Numbered from the stretch's first letter, positions 22,767 through 32,061 are shown. The stretch: DNA of 64,000 nt from an uncultured Roseobacter sp. (GCF_947488185.1 NZ_CANKYM010000006.1:1-64000), one strand, 5' to 3'. Notes: a model not told the origin generated them from the letters alone. Translations and numbers: made by a program.

Positions 22767-24242
22767 ATGCTGGTGACGGATCATGATCGCGCGGGCGGAT
22801 ATTGGGGGGCGGTTTATGCCTTCTGTGCCGTGAAGGGGTTGCAGGTGGTGATCGACGGGCCGGTGGGCTGTGAGAACCTGCCGGTGACGAGCGTTTTGCA
22901 TTACACGGATGCCCTGCCGCCGCATGAGTTGCCGATTGTTGTGACGGGTCTGGGCGAAGGCGAGATGGGCGCGGGCACCGAAGAGTCGATGAAGCGGGCA
23001 TGGGATACGCTGGATCCGGCGCTGCCCGCCGTGGTGGTGACAGGGTCCATTGCCGAGATGATCGGTGGGGGTGTCACACCGCAGGGCACAAATATTCAGA
23101 GGTTCCTGCCGCGCACCATCGATGAGGATCAGTGGGAAGCGGCGGATCGGGCGATGACCTGGATCTTCACCGAGTTTGGTATGACCAAGGGCCGGATGCC
23201 GCCTGAGAAGAAACGCGAAGAAGGCGCCAAGCCGCGCGTGAATATCCTTGGGCCGATGTATGGCACGTTCAACATGCCATCGGATCTGGCTGAGATACGC
23301 CGTCTTGTTGAGGGGATCGGCTGTGAGGTAAATATGGTGCTGCCTCTGGGCGCCCATGTAGCCGAGATGAGAGATTTGGTAAATGCCGATGTGAACATCT
23401 GCATGTACCGCGAGTTCGGGCGCGGGTTGAGCGAGCTTCTTGCCAAGCCGTATCTACAAGCCCCGATAGGGGTCGAGAGCACGACCAAGTTCCTGCGCGC
23501 ACTGGGGAACCTGGTGGGCCTCGACCCCGAACCTTTTATCACCCAAGAGAAACACTCCACGATCAAACCCGTTTGGGATCTGTGGCGGTCGGTGACGCAG
23601 GATTTCTTTGCCACGGCGAGCTTTGCCATAGTGGCCAATGAGACTTATGCGCGTGGCATCCGGCTGTTCCTTGAGGATGACATGGGGCTGCCCTGCGCCT
23701 TTGCGGTTGCGCGGGTTGCGGGGCAGAAGACCAACAACGAGGAAGTGCGCGCCCTGATGGGGCAGACGCGACCCCTGATCGTCATGGGCTCGATCAATGA
23801 GAAGATGTATCTGGCCGAGCTCAAGGGCGGGCACGGGCCGAGCCCTGCGTTCATCCCGGCGAGTTTTCCGGGGGCTGCGATCCGGCGGCACACGGGCACG
23901 CCGTTTATGGGCTATGCGGGGGCCACCTACCTCATTCAGGAAATCTGCAACGGGCTCTTTGACGCGCTTTTCCACATCCTGCCACTGGGCACGGAGATGG
24001 ATGCCACAGATGCCACGCTGACACCGCTGCGCCGCGATTTCCCATGGGATGCGGATGCGCAGGCGATGCTCGACCGGATCGTGGAAACGCATCCGATACT
24101 CACACGAATTTCAGCTGCAAAAACCTTGCGCGATGCAGCAGAGGCGGCAGCACTTGCCGCTGGAGATGAACGGGTGGTGCTCGACACCATCCGTGCGCTG
24201 GACCCGGCTATGGCCGGCATGACCCGGGAGGATCAGACATGA
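22767..24242 (+). CDS. bchZ: Chlorophyllide a reductase subunit Z
   Basis: A 491-residue NifK/BchB-like partner of BchY in chlorophyllide a reductase. It is recognised from the start LVTDHDRAGGYWGAVYAFC, VIDGPVGCENLPVTSVLHYTDALP (first part) and the internal NVNICMYREFGRGLSE-like region (VNICMYREFGRG). The ATG follows GGGAGG. It overlaps pufQ by 4 nt. In related bacteria the end of bchZ contains the oxygen-regulated puf promoter; no clear site was identified here. Confidence 0.95.
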   Translation: MLVTDHDRAGGYWGAVYAFCAVKGLQVVIDGPVGCENLPVTSVLHYTDALPPHELPIVVTGLGEGEMGAGTEESMKRAWDTLDPALPAVVVTGSIAEMIGGGVTPQGTNIQRFLPRTIDEDQWEAADRAMTWIFTEFGMTKGRMPPEKKREEGAKPRVNILGPMYGTFNMPSDLAEIRRLVEGIGCEVNMVLPLGAHVAEMRDLVNADVNICMYREFGRGLSELLAKPYLQAPIGVESTTKFLRALGNLVGLDPEPFITQEKHSTIKPVWDLWRSVTQDFFATASFAIVANETYARGIRLFLEDDMGLPCAFAVARVAGQKTNNEEVRALMGQTRPLIVMGSINEKMYLAELKGGHGPSPAFIPASFPGAAIRRHTGTPFMGYAGATYLIQEICNGLFDALFHILPLGTEMDATDATLTPLRRDFPWDADAQAMLDRIVETHPILTRISAAKTLRDAAEAAALAAGDERVVLDTIRALDPAMAGMTREDQT

Positions 24243-24481
24243 GTGACATGACATCCGACATGTTGGAGGCGACGGAGGATGCGCCGCGCGAGGCCCGACG
24301 CAAGACCGAGAAGACCGAATTTATGGTCTACTTTGCCATCATCTTCGTGGCGACGCTGCCGCTGGCGACCCTGACCTGGGCGCTCTCGGCGATCCGCAGT
24401 CGCAGCTTTACTGAGAAAGGCCCGATGGCCCGTGCCTGGAGCCAGGCACGCATCATCACGCCGATGATCTTTTCGGCTTGA
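24239..24481 (+). CDS. pufQ: PufQ, bacteriochlorophyll/carrier regulatory protein
   Basis: An 80-residue membrane protein with one central hydrophobic helix (MVYFAIIFVATLPLATLTWALS, about 29-50) flanked by basic residues and a C-terminal RITPMIFSA-like tail (RIITPMIFSA). This layout and position before pufBA match PufQ, required for normal bacteriochlorophyll formation and proposed to carry intermediates. It is translationally coupled to bchZ by ATGA. Confidence 0.9.
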   Translation: MSDMTSDMLEATEDAPREARRKTEKTEFMVYFAIIFVATLPLATLTWALSAIRSRSFTEKGPMARAWSQARIITPMIFSA

Positions 24482-24666
24482 ACGACCTCGCGCCGCACTG
24501 GCTGGCAAGACCAGCGGCGCGACCCGACTGCTCGATTGTTGTGTGCCTGTCGAGTTCCAAGACTGTCCGCCTCTCAACAAGGTGAACAGACCCCCGAGGG
24601 GGATATCCCCCAAAGGACCCGGCCGCGGGGTGCGCGGCGTCAGCATAACGTTCCGGAGGAATATTT
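24482..24666 (+). promoter_or_regulatory. pufQ-pufB leader with RNA hairpins
   Basis: A 185-base untranslated segment. It contains a GC-rich inverted repeat (TCGCGCCG at 24488-24495 with CGGCGCGA at 24515-24522) and the 14-bp palindrome GGGGGATATCCCCC at 24598-24611, and ends with the GGAGGA ribosome site of pufB. Leader structures here in Rhodobacter set processing and stability of the abundant pufBA message. Confidence 0.6.
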
Positions 24667-24819
24667 ATGGCTGATAATACCGACCTGTCTTTTACAGGTC
24701 TCACAGACGAACAGGCGCAGGAACTGCATTCCGTCTACATGAGCGGCCTCTGGCTGTTCTCGGCGGTGGCTGTGGTCGCACATCTGGCGACTTACATCTG
24801 GCGTCCCTGGTTCGGATAA
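24667..24819 (+). CDS. pufB: Light-harvesting 1 beta subunit
   Basis: A 50-residue LH1 beta polypeptide with one transmembrane helix (SGLWLFSAVAVVAHLATYIW). The bacteriochlorophyll ligand histidine is in VAHLATYIWRPWF, and a second conserved histidine lies in QELHSVYMSG. It has a GGAGGA ribosome site and is followed 12 bases later by pufA. Confidence 0.97.
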   Translation: MADNTDLSFTGLTDEQAQELHSVYMSGLWLFSAVAVVAHLATYIWRPWFG

Positions 24820-24831
24820 GGAGAGATGGAT

Positions 24832-24990
24832 ATGGCAAAGTTCTACAAGATCTGGCTCATCTTCGACCCTCGCCGCGTTTTCGTGGCACAGGGCGTCTTC
24901 CTTTTCCTTTTGGCTGCGATGATCCACCTGGTGGTGCTCAGCAGTGGCCTGAACTGGTTCGAGGCGGCAGCTGCCGCAGGTGGTCAGTAA
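24832..24990 (+). CDS. pufA: Light-harvesting 1 alpha subunit
   Basis: A 52-residue LH1 alpha polypeptide, MAKFYKIWLIFDPRRVFVAQ at the start, then a helix with the bacteriochlorophyll ligand in AAMIHLVVLSS. The ATG at MAKF is preferred over an ATG two codons upstream because AAGGAG lies at proper distance from it. Confidence 0.97.
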   Translation: MAKFYKIWLIFDPRRVFVAQGVFLFLLAAMIHLVVLSSGLNWFEAAAAAGGQ

Positions 24991-25042
24991 ATCTTGGGCG
25001 TGCGGCAAGGCGTGCTTTTGATCAACTGATAGCGAAAAGAAT

Positions 25043-25079
25043 GCTGCGGGCGGCTTGAGTGTGCGCCTCTGCCCGCAGC
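25043..25079 (+). other. pufA-pufL intercistronic hairpin
   Basis: GCTGCGGGC (25043-25051) pairs with GCCCGCAGC (25071-25079), a 9-bp perfect stem. In Rhodobacter a hairpin at this place blocks 3-prime exonuclease decay so that pufBA RNA outlasts pufLM RNA and LH1 exceeds reaction centres. It is not a terminator because no T-run follows. Confidence 0.75.
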
Positions 25080-25150
25080 GAACCAAGGACATAATAATCT
25101 GACGGCCTCCGCCTTGACCGAGGCGTGCCGCACACACGCGGAGAATGAAG

Positions 25151-25999
25151 ATGGCGTTGCTCAGCTTCGAAAGAAAATATCGCGTCCGCGGAGGGACGCT
25201 GATCGGGGGCGATCTGTTCGACTTCTGGGTGGGGCCTTTTTACGTGGGCTTCTTCGGGGTCACGACGGTCTTCTTCGCTCTCTTGGGAACCATTCTGATA
25301 TTCTGGGGTGCCAGCCAGCAGGGAACCTTCAACCCCTGGCTGATCAACATCGCCCCGCCGGACCTGAGCTACGGGCTTGGCCTCGCGCCCCTGATGGAAG
25401 GCGGTCTGTGGCAGATCATCACGATCTGCGCGACGGGGGCCTTCATCTCCTGGGCGCTGCGTGAGGTGGAAATCTGCCGCAAGCTTGGCATGGGCTATCA
25501 CGTGCCCGTCGGCTTTGGCTTTGCGATCCTCGCCTATGTGACGCTGGTGATCTTCCGCCCGCTGCTGATGGGCGCCTGGGGGCACGGATTTCCCTACGGG
25601 ATCTTCAGCCATCTCGATTGGGTCAGCAACACCGGCTACGCCTATCTGCACTTCCATTACAACCCGGCGCATATGCTGGCCGTGACGCTGTTCTTCACCA
25701 CCACGCTGGCGCTGGCGCTGCATGGTGGGTTGATCCTGTCGGCGGCCAACCCCGAAAAGGGCGAAGAGGCCAAGACACCGGATCACGAGGATACGTTCTT
25801 TCGCGATTTCATCGGCTACTCCATCGGCACGCTGGGCATCCACCGTCTGGGGTATCTGCTGGCGATCAACGCGGTGTTTTTCTCGGCGGTCTGCATCATC
25901 ATCTCCGGCCCGGTCTGGACGGCCGGTTGGCCCGAATGGTGGAACTGGTGGCTTGATCTGCCGATCTGGGGTGACCCCATCGCCGTGGGAGGGATGTGA
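25151..25999 (+). CDS. pufL: Photosynthetic reaction centre L subunit
   Basis: A 282-residue five-helix L subunit that binds bacteriochlorophyll, bacteriopheophytin and quinone. The N-terminus ALLSFERKYRVRGGTLIGGD and the ligand segment YAYLHFHYNPAHM are characteristic. The second of two nearby ATGs is chosen because it gives the conserved M-ALLSFE start and has GGAG at the right distance. It is followed immediately by pufM. Confidence 0.97.
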   Translation: MALLSFERKYRVRGGTLIGGDLFDFWVGPFYVGFFGVTTVFFALLGTILIFWGASQQGTFNPWLINIAPPDLSYGLGLAPLMEGGLWQIITICATGAFISWALREVEICRKLGMGYHVPVGFGFAILAYVTLVIFRPLLMGAWGHGFPYGIFSHLDWVSNTGYAYLHFHYNPAHMLAVTLFFTTTLALALHGGLILSAANPEKGEEAKTPDHEDTFFRDFIGYSIGTLGIHRLGYLLAINAVFFSAVCIIISGPVWTAGWPEWWNWWLDLPIWGDPIAVGGM

Positions 26000-26001
26000 T
26001 C

Positions 26002-26997
26002 ATGGCTTATCCTGAATATCAGAACATCTTCACGCAGGTGCAGGTCCAAGGCACGCCCGAATGGGGCATGGACGATACCGGCAACAACTTGATGGAAGAA
26101 CGCGTCGGCAAACCCTTCTTCAGCACGCTTGCCGGGCTTTTCGGCAATGGCCAGATCGGTCCCTATTACTGGGGCTGGACCAGCATGGTGGCCTTTGGCA
26201 CCGGTCTTGCATGGTTCTTTATCGTGGGGTTCAACATGCTGGCGCAGGTCGGTTGGTCGATCCCGCAGTTCATCCGGCAGCTCTTTTGGCTGGCGCTGGA
26301 GCCGCCCTCGCCTGAATACGGGCTGACCATGCCTCCGCTGAACGATGGCGGCTGGTACATCATCGCCAGTTTCTTCCTGCTGGTCTCGGTGATGACTTGG
26401 CTGCTCAGGGCCTATCTGCTGGCCGAACAGCACAAGATGGGTAAACATATCTTCTGGGGCTTTGCCGCTGCTGTCTGGCTGTTCCTGGTGCTGGGCCTCT
26501 TCCGCCCGATCCTGATGGGATCGTGGAGCGAGGCCGTGCCGTACGGCATCTTCCCGCACCTTGACTGGACCACGGCGTTTTCGATCCGCTACGGCAACCT
26601 CTATTACAACCCGTTCCACTGTCTGAGCATCGTCTTCCTCTATGGCTCTGTGCTGCTCTTCTGCATGCACGGCGGCACGATCCTTGCCGTCACCCGCTAC
26701 GGCGGCGACCGGGAGCTGGAGCAGATCTACGACCGCGGGACGGCGACTGAACGCGCCGCGCTTTTCTGGCGCTGGACCATGGGCTTCAACGCCACGATGG
26801 AGGGTATCCACCGCTGGGCGTGGTGGTTCGCGGTGCTGACCCCGATCACCGGCGGCATCGGCATCCTGCTGACCGGCACGGTGGTCGACAACTGGTTCAT
26901 CTGGGCGCAGGAGCACAACTTCGCGCCAATGTATGACGGCTCTTACGGATACGCTGACTACGGCTCCTACGAAGCCTTTATCGGGAAGGAGAACTGA
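26002..26997 (+). CDS. pufM: Photosynthetic reaction centre M subunit
   Basis: A 331-residue M subunit, partner of PufL in the type II reaction centre. Recognisable are YPEYQNIFTQVQVQGTPEWG, NPFHCLSIVFLYGSVLLF, TMEGIHRWAWWFAVL and the C-terminal WFIWAQEHNFAPMY. The ATG two bases after the pufL stop follows a GGGAGGG ribosome site. Confidence 0.97.
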   Translation: MAYPEYQNIFTQVQVQGTPEWGMDDTGNNLMEERVGKPFFSTLAGLFGNGQIGPYYWGWTSMVAFGTGLAWFFIVGFNMLAQVGWSIPQFIRQLFWLALEPPSPEYGLTMPPLNDGGWYIIASFFLLVSVMTWLLRAYLLAEQHKMGKHIFWGFAAAVWLFLVLGLFRPILMGSWSEAVPYGIFPHLDWTTAFSIRYGNLYYNPFHCLSIVFLYGSVLLFCMHGGTILAVTRYGGDRELEQIYDRGTATERAALFWRWTMGFNATMEGIHRWAWWFAVLTPITGGIGILLTGTVVDNWFIWAQEHNFAPMYDGSYGYADYGSYEAFIGKEN

Positions 26998-26999
26998 TC

Positions 27000-28115
27000 A
27001 TGCTGCCCAAGTGGTTCAACAAATGGAATCAGGATAACCCGACCAATATCTTTGGCCCGGCGATCCTGGTCGGCGTGGCCGGGGCTGCGGTGTTCATCGC
27101 TGCGATGGTGGTCAGCTGGGGCAATCCGGCGCAGACCTCCAGTCTGCAAACCGGCCCAAGGGGGACCGGCATGTCGGTCCCCGAATTCAACGTGGTGCGC
27201 ATGGCAGCGGATCCGACCATCGAAGACTATTATACCGAAGCGCCCTATGTGCCCGAAGGCGGCGAGGACCTCGCCCGCGACATCTATGACAATGTGCAGG
27301 TGCTGGGCGATCTGACGGAGGACAACTTCAACCGCGTGATGAACGCCATCACGCAATGGGTCTCGCCCGAACAGGGCTGTGCCTATTGCCACGGCGATGG
27401 CGATCTGGAGACCTATGGCGAAGACACGCTCTATACCAAGGTCGTGTCCCGCCGGATGATTCAGATGACGCAGGCCATCAACGAGGACTGGGATGGTCAC
27501 GTGAACGCGGTCGCCGAGGTGGGCGTGAATTGCTACACCTGCCACCGGGGCGAAAACGTACCCTCGGACATCTGGTTCAAGGTCTCGCCGGTGAACGCAT
27601 CCGCGGCAGGCTGGTCAGCCAACCAGAACCAGGCCACATCGCTGAGCCAGTCCACGTCTCTGCCGTCTGACGCGCTTGAGAAATACCTGCTGGAGGGCGA
27701 AACCATTGCCGTGCATTCGCTGGAAAGCCGCGAAGCCGGGGTGGCGGGCGTGGATGGCTATGCCTCCATTCAGGATACCGAACGCACCTATTCGCTGATG
27801 AACTACTTTTCCAACAGCCTCGGGGTGAATTGCGTTTTCTGCCACAACAGCCGCGCGTTTTATGATGGTTCGCAGAACACGCCGCAGTGGGGCACCGCCT
27901 CCCTTGGCATCCTGATGGTGCAGGAGCTGAACACCGACTACCTCGCTCCGCTGCAGGATACATACCCGCCAGAGCGCCTTGGCCCGATCTTTGCCGATGC
28001 GCCGAAAGCGGCCTGCAAGACCTGCCACAAAGGGTATCAGCGCCCGATGCAGGGGTTGAACGTGATTGCAGACTGGCCCGAGCTCGCGACGACAGAGGCG
28101 CCGGTCTATGAATGA
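27000..28115 (+). CDS. pufC: Reaction centre tetrahaem cytochrome c subunit
   Basis: A 371-residue membrane-anchored cytochrome that re-reduces the special pair on the periplasmic side. Four haem sites are visible: CAYCH, CYTCH, CVFCH and CKTCH. The N-terminal helix (FGPAILVGVAGAAVFIAAMVV) acts as the anchor; there is no lipobox cysteine. Presence of pufC in place of pufX is typical of Roseobacter-group operons. Confidence 0.97.
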   Translation: MLPKWFNKWNQDNPTNIFGPAILVGVAGAAVFIAAMVVSWGNPAQTSSLQTGPRGTGMSVPEFNVVRMAADPTIEDYYTEAPYVPEGGEDLARDIYDNVQVLGDLTEDNFNRVMNAITQWVSPEQGCAYCHGDGDLETYGEDTLYTKVVSRRMIQMTQAINEDWDGHVNAVAEVGVNCYTCHRGENVPSDIWFKVSPVNASAAGWSANQNQATSLSQSTSLPSDALEKYLLEGETIAVHSLESREAGVAGVDGYASIQDTERTYSLMNYFSNSLGVNCVFCHNSRAFYDGSQNTPQWGTASLGILMVQELNTDYLAPLQDTYPPERLGPIFADAPKAACKTCHKGYQRPMQGLNVIADWPELATTEAPVYE

Positions 28116-28121
28116 GCCATC

Positions 28122-28143
28122 GGGCGGCGTCTAGACGCTGCCC
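28122..28143. other. Inverted repeat after pufC
   Basis: GGGCGGCGTCT followed at once by AGACGCTGCCC, an 11-bp arm pair with one mismatch, seven bases after the pufC stop. It probably forms a 3-prime stabilising hairpin of the puf message. Confidence 0.5.
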
Positions 28144-28236
28144 CTGGCACAGCCGTGCACGGACCCTTGGCTTCCTGGGTTCGGGCAACGGGGTCCTTCG
28201 GCACCCCGGTTCCCTTCCTGTTGGCTACAGGAACTT

Positions 28237-28278
28237 GGCGTCGCAACCGGTTCAATCCGGATGCGACGCCTATCTTTT
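28237..28278 (+). terminator. Strong hairpin with T-rich tail between pufC and dxs
   Basis: GGCGTCGCA pairs with TGCGACGCC and the inner CCGG pairs with CCGG around a TTCAAT loop (28237-28270), followed by TATCTTTT. It resembles an intrinsic terminator or attenuator ending the puf message; some read-through into dxs is plausible. Confidence 0.6.
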
Positions 28279-28343
28279 CCTGAAGGGCGCAGCCCGGCTT
28301 TGGCAAGAGCCCGCCACCCGTCACAGAAATGGAGATGTGCGCC

Positions 28344-30272
28344 ATGACCAAACCCGCAACCCCGACACTCGACCGCGTCGCTGGCCCGTCAGACCTGCGC
28401 CAGATGCCAGACCGTGATCTGCGACAGCTGGCGGATGAATTGCGCGCCGAGGTCATCGACGCCGTCAGCCAGACGGGCGGGCATTTGGGCTCCTCTCTGG
28501 GTGTGGTGGAGTTGAGCGTGGCCCTCCATGCGGTTTTCGACACGCCCCGTGACAAGCTGATCTGGGACGTGGGGCACCAATGCTACCCGCACAAAATCCT
28601 CACTGGCAGGCGCGACCGCATGCACACGTTGCGGCAGGGCGGGGGGCTTTCGGGGTTCACCAAGCGCAGCGAGTCCGACTACGACCCCTTTGGTGCCGCG
28701 CATTCCAGCACGTCGATTTCCGCAGCCCTCGGGTTCACCATCGGCCGCGATATGGGCCAGCCGACAGGGGACGCGATCGCGGTGATCGGTGACGGCTCGA
28801 TAAGCGCGGGCATGGCCTATGAGGCGCTGAACAACGCAGGTGCCGAAGGGCGGCGCCTCTTCGTCATTCTCAACGACAACGAGATGTCGATTGCCCCGCC
28901 TGTGGGGGCGATGTCGTCTTACCTGTCGTCGCTGTCGGACCTCACCCGCAAGGGGCCGTTCGGGGGTTTGGTCGCCGTGGCCGAAGGAATGGAGCAACTG
29001 GCGCCACGTCCGGTCCGCGAAGGCGCGCGGCGGGCGCGTGAGATGGTCACCGGGCTGGAAAGCCGAGGCACGTTTTTCGAAGAGCTGGGCTTTGACTATA
29101 TTGGCCCCATCAACGGGCATGACATGGGCCAGTTGCTGAGCGTCTTGCGTGCCGCGAAGACACGGGCAACCGGGCCGGTGCTGATCCACTGCTGTACCGT
29201 CAAGGGCAAGGGCTATGCACCCGCCGAAGGCTCGGCTGACAAGTATCACGGGGTGAGTAAATTCGATGTGGGCACCGGGGTGCAATCCAAGGCCAAGGCC
29301 AACGCACCCTCTTACACGGGCGTTTTCGGTGATGCGCTGACGGATGCTGCGGCGCGCGATCCGCGGGTCGTCGCCGTCACCGCCGCGATGCCAAGCGGGA
29401 CCGGCGTGGACCGCATGGCGAAACGCTTCCCGGGCCGGGTGTTCGACGTGGGCATCGCCGAACAGCACGGGGTCACCTTCGCTGCCGGGATGGCGGCGAG
29501 CGGTCTGAAACCTTTTTGCGCGATCTATTCGACGTTCCTGCAGCGCGGGTATGATCAGGTGGTGCATGACGTGGCCTTGCAAGGTCTGCCGGTGCGGTTT
29601 GCCATCGACCGTGCCGGGCTGGTTGGCGCCGATGGCGCGACCCATGCGGGGGCGTTTGACATTGGCTATCTGGGCGCGCTGCCGGGCATGGTGGTGATGG
29701 CCGCTGCCGATGAGGCGGAGCTGGTGCATATGGTCACCACGGCTGCCGCGCATGATACTGGCCCGATTGCCTTCCGTTATCCGCGCGGGAACGGGACCGG
29801 TGTGGCCTTGCCCGAGGTCGGCGAGGTGCTGGAGATCGGCAAGGGCCGGATGATCCGCGAGGGGGAGGGCGACGTCGCCCTGTTGTCGCTGGGCACCCAT
29901 CTGGGCGAGTGTGAAGCGGCTGCGACCCTGCTGGCGGCGGAAGGCATCAGCGTGACCATCGCAGATGCGCGCTTTGCCAAGCCGCTGGATATGGAACTGA
30001 TCGCGCGACTGGCGCAATCGCACGGCGCGCTTGTGACGGTGGAGCAAGGCGCGAAAGGTGGATTTGGCGCCATGGTGCTGCAGGACATGGCAGCGCACGG
30101 TTTGCTTGATCACGGGTGTCGGGTGCGTACCTTAAGTCTGCCGGACCGGTTCATTGATCACGCCGCCCCGGCAGAGATGTATCGCGACGCGGGCGTCGAT
30201 GCCGAAGGGATTGTCGCAACGGTTCTGGCGGCGCTGCAGAGGGATCGCAAGGTGGTGTCGTTGCAGCGCTGA
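28344..30272 (+). CDS. dxs: 1-deoxy-D-xylulose-5-phosphate synthase
   Basis: A 642-residue thiamine-diphosphate transketolase-fold enzyme that condenses pyruvate and glyceraldehyde 3-phosphate, the entry step of the MEP isoprenoid pathway. It feeds carotenoid and phytyl synthesis here. Motifs: GHQCYPHKILTGRRDR near residue 76, the ThDP motif GDGSISAGMAYEALNNAG near 150, and GADGATHAGAFDI near 430. The ATG at MTKPATPT fits the GGAGATG upstream; an ATG five codons earlier overlaps that site. A photosynthesis-cluster copy of dxs is common in this family. Confidence 0.95.
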   Translation: MTKPATPTLDRVAGPSDLRQMPDRDLRQLADELRAEVIDAVSQTGGHLGSSLGVVELSVALHAVFDTPRDKLIWDVGHQCYPHKILTGRRDRMHTLRQGGGLSGFTKRSESDYDPFGAAHSSTSISAALGFTIGRDMGQPTGDAIAVIGDGSISAGMAYEALNNAGAEGRRLFVILNDNEMSIAPPVGAMSSYLSSLSDLTRKGPFGGLVAVAEGMEQLAPRPVREGARRAREMVTGLESRGTFFEELGFDYIGPINGHDMGQLLSVLRAAKTRATGPVLIHCCTVKGKGYAPAEGSADKYHGVSKFDVGTGVQSKAKANAPSYTGVFGDALTDAAARDPRVVAVTAAMPSGTGVDRMAKRFPGRVFDVGIAEQHGVTFAAGMAASGLKPFCAIYSTFLQRGYDQVVHDVALQGLPVRFAIDRAGLVGADGATHAGAFDIGYLGALPGMVVMAAADEAELVHMVTTAAAHDTGPIAFRYPRGNGTGVALPEVGEVLEIGKGRMIREGEGDVALLSLGTHLGECEAAATLLAAEGISVTIADARFAKPLDMELIARLAQSHGALVTVEQGAKGGFGAMVLQDMAAHGLLDHGCRVRTLSLPDRFIDHAAPAEMYRDAGVDAEGIVATVLAALQRDRKVVSLQR

Positions 30273-30278
30273 CGCCGG

Positions 30279-31067
30279 TCAATGGCTGTCAGTGAAGCGT
30301 TTTATGGCGCGCGCCACTTGATCCGGCGCGTCCCAGTGGGGCGCATGCCCGCATCCCGACACAACCTTTGTCGGGATCCCGTTCAGCGCCTGCCGGGCAA
30401 GATCCAGAGGGATCAGCAAATCTTTCTCTGCCAGAATTGCCTGCATCGGCACATCCGGGCGCGCCTCAAACAGTGCTGGATCCGCCGTTGCTACGGCTGT
30501 CAGCTGATGCGCCATGGCGTCCGCAGACTGCGCATGCGGATAAGCCAGCGATTGTGCGATGGCGGCGTCAATGGCGCCCGGTGTCTGGTAGAATTCCGGC
30601 GTGAAAATCCAGGGCAGGAACACGCGCAGCCAGGTATCCGGCGGTGCGTCTGATCTTCGGATTGCAACAAGGCTGCGGAACAGGTCCATGTTGCGGAAAA
30701 GGCTCAGCGGGGCCGAGGCGACCATCGTGCAGCTTTGCACTTGGTCCGGGGCCAGTGAGGCCATGGCCCAGGCGATGTAGCCCCCCAAAGAGTGGCCGAC
30801 CACGTGGCATATGTCGTGCCCAAGATGGGCCAGCAGGGCCAGCGCATCCTTTGCCCAGATCTTCGGTGAGGCGGGGGCGTCCTGCGGGAAAGTTCTTCCG
30901 GTGGTGCGATTGTCGGGGCAGATCAGGGTGAAATGATCTGACAGAAATGGGACCAGCGGTGCCCAGCTCGCGCTGTCCGAGAGCATGCCCGCGACCAGCA
31001 TCAGGGGTGGGCCATTGCCGATGACCTCGTAATGCAGCGTGACATCGGGCAGGTCCAGATCAGGCAT
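30279..31067 (-). CDS. Alpha/beta-fold hydrolase
   Basis: A 262-residue alpha/beta hydrolase of unknown substrate. The nucleophile elbow is VVGHSLGGYIAWA (S93), an acidic residue is in ILAEKDLLIPLD, and the histidine is in SGCGHAPHWDAPDQV. There is no signal peptide, so it is probably cytoplasmic. Its start overlaps the stop of the P1-family peptidase gene, and both may belong to the minus-strand run beginning with the dipeptide transporter. Esterase, lactonase or C-C hydrolase roles are all possible. Confidence 0.8.
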   Translation of the reverse strand: MPDLDLPDVTLHYEVIGNGPPLMLVAGMLSDSASWAPLVPFLSDHFTLICPDNRTTGRTFPQDAPASPKIWAKDALALLAHLGHDICHVVGHSLGGYIAWAMASLAPDQVQSCTMVASAPLSLFRNMDLFRSLVAIRRSDAPPDTWLRVFLPWIFTPEFYQTPGAIDAAIAQSLAYPHAQSADAMAHQLTAVATADPALFEARPDVPMQAILAEKDLLIPLDLARQALNGIPTKVVSGCGHAPHWDAPDQVARAIKRFTDSH

Positions 31068-32061
31068 TCAGTGCGCTCCAGCAGGGCAACAGGTCGCCGT
31101 CTTCCGGGGTCGCCTCATAGACGGCGCGGGCAATGGCGCGGGTCAGGCACAGGGCCGCGGCATGGCCGATCAGCGTGACATCCCGCGCCGCATCAGTGTC
31201 GGGACGCGCGCCCGTTGAGAGGGCAAAGACCAGATCGCCATCCCCCGGCGAATGGGCAGGCACACAGGCGCGAGCAATACCGTCGTGGGCTGCCACCGCC
31301 ATGCGGTAGCACTGCGGTTTGGTCAAGGCGGCATCGGTGGCCACGATGGCGATGGTGGTATTGGCACGTTCAAAGAAGGCGGTGTGCTTGCGGCTGGTCA
31401 TGTCCCGCCCGAGGCCGGAGGCCGGATCGGGGCCGAGCCCGCCGAACTCGCCGTCGATCTCAAAGGGGGCTGCGTAGAAATGCCGATCGCCGGGTGTCGT
31501 CACGGCGCCCAGCGGATTGGCCGCTGCAAGCGCCCCGACGGTGGTGCCATCCGGCAGCACCAGCGACGCCGATCCAAGACCGCCTTTCATCATGGCGGTC
31601 AAGGCGCCCGTCCCGGCGCCTGCAGTCCCCAGAGCAAAATCCGGACCTGCAGCGTCAAAGGCCGCGCGGCCCAGAGTAGGGTAGGGGTTTCGGGCCCAGC
31701 CCTTCTCCCCACCGTTGAGCAGATCGAACAGGATTGCCCCGGGCACAATGGGGACGGTGGCATCGCCCACGCGATAGCCACGCCCGGCGGCACGCAGCCC
31801 GTCAACCACACCCGAACAGGCATCCAGCCCGTAGGCAGAGCCGCCCGAAAGCACCAGCGCATCCACCTCGGAGACGGATTTGTCGGGGGCCAGCAAATCG
31901 GTCTCGCGCGTGCCGGGGGCGCCGCCCATTACATGCGCCGACGCCATGAAGGGCGCGCGTGCGGTGACAACCGTGCAGCCTGACTTGAGCCCGCTGTCCG
32001 CGGCATTTCCGACCCTCAGCCCGCTGACGTCGGTGATGAGGTTGCGCGGGCCCGGGATCAT
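31060..32061 (-). CDS. P1-family (DmpA-type) peptidase
   Basis: A 333-residue Ntn-fold peptidase of the DmpA/L-aminopeptidase D-Ala-esterase family, which self-cleaves and hydrolyses N-terminal or beta-amino acyl bonds. Family segments are LVLSGGSAYGLDACSGVVDG, GTAGAGTGALTAMMKGGLGS and the putative cleavage/nucleophile region ERANTTIAIVATDA, where threonine takes the usual serine position. It is convergent in function with the neighbouring dipeptide transporter: imported peptides could be its substrates. Pantetheine hydrolase (ThnT-like) activity is an alternative. Confidence 0.82.
   Translation of the reverse strand: MIPGPRNLITDVSGLRVGNAADSGLKSGCTVVTARAPFMASAHVMGGAPGTRETDLLAPDKSVSEVDALVLSGGSAYGLDACSGVVDGLRAAGRGYRVGDATVPIVPGAILFDLLNGGEKGWARNPYPTLGRAAFDAAGPDFALGTAGAGTGALTAMMKGGLGSASLVLPDGTTVGALAAANPLGAVTTPGDRHFYAAPFEIDGEFGGLGPDPASGLGRDMTSRKHTAFFERANTTIAIVATDAALTKPQCYRMAVAAHDGIARACVPAHSPGDGDLVFALSTGARPDTDAARDVTLIGHAAALCLTRAIARAVYEATPEDGDLLPCWSALNA

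Noticed and set aside
28237..28278. A GGTTCAATCC string within a hairpin, resembling a tRNA T-arm
   Set aside because: No acceptor stem, D-arm or anticodon arm can be drawn around it; it is a simple long stem with a T-rich tail.
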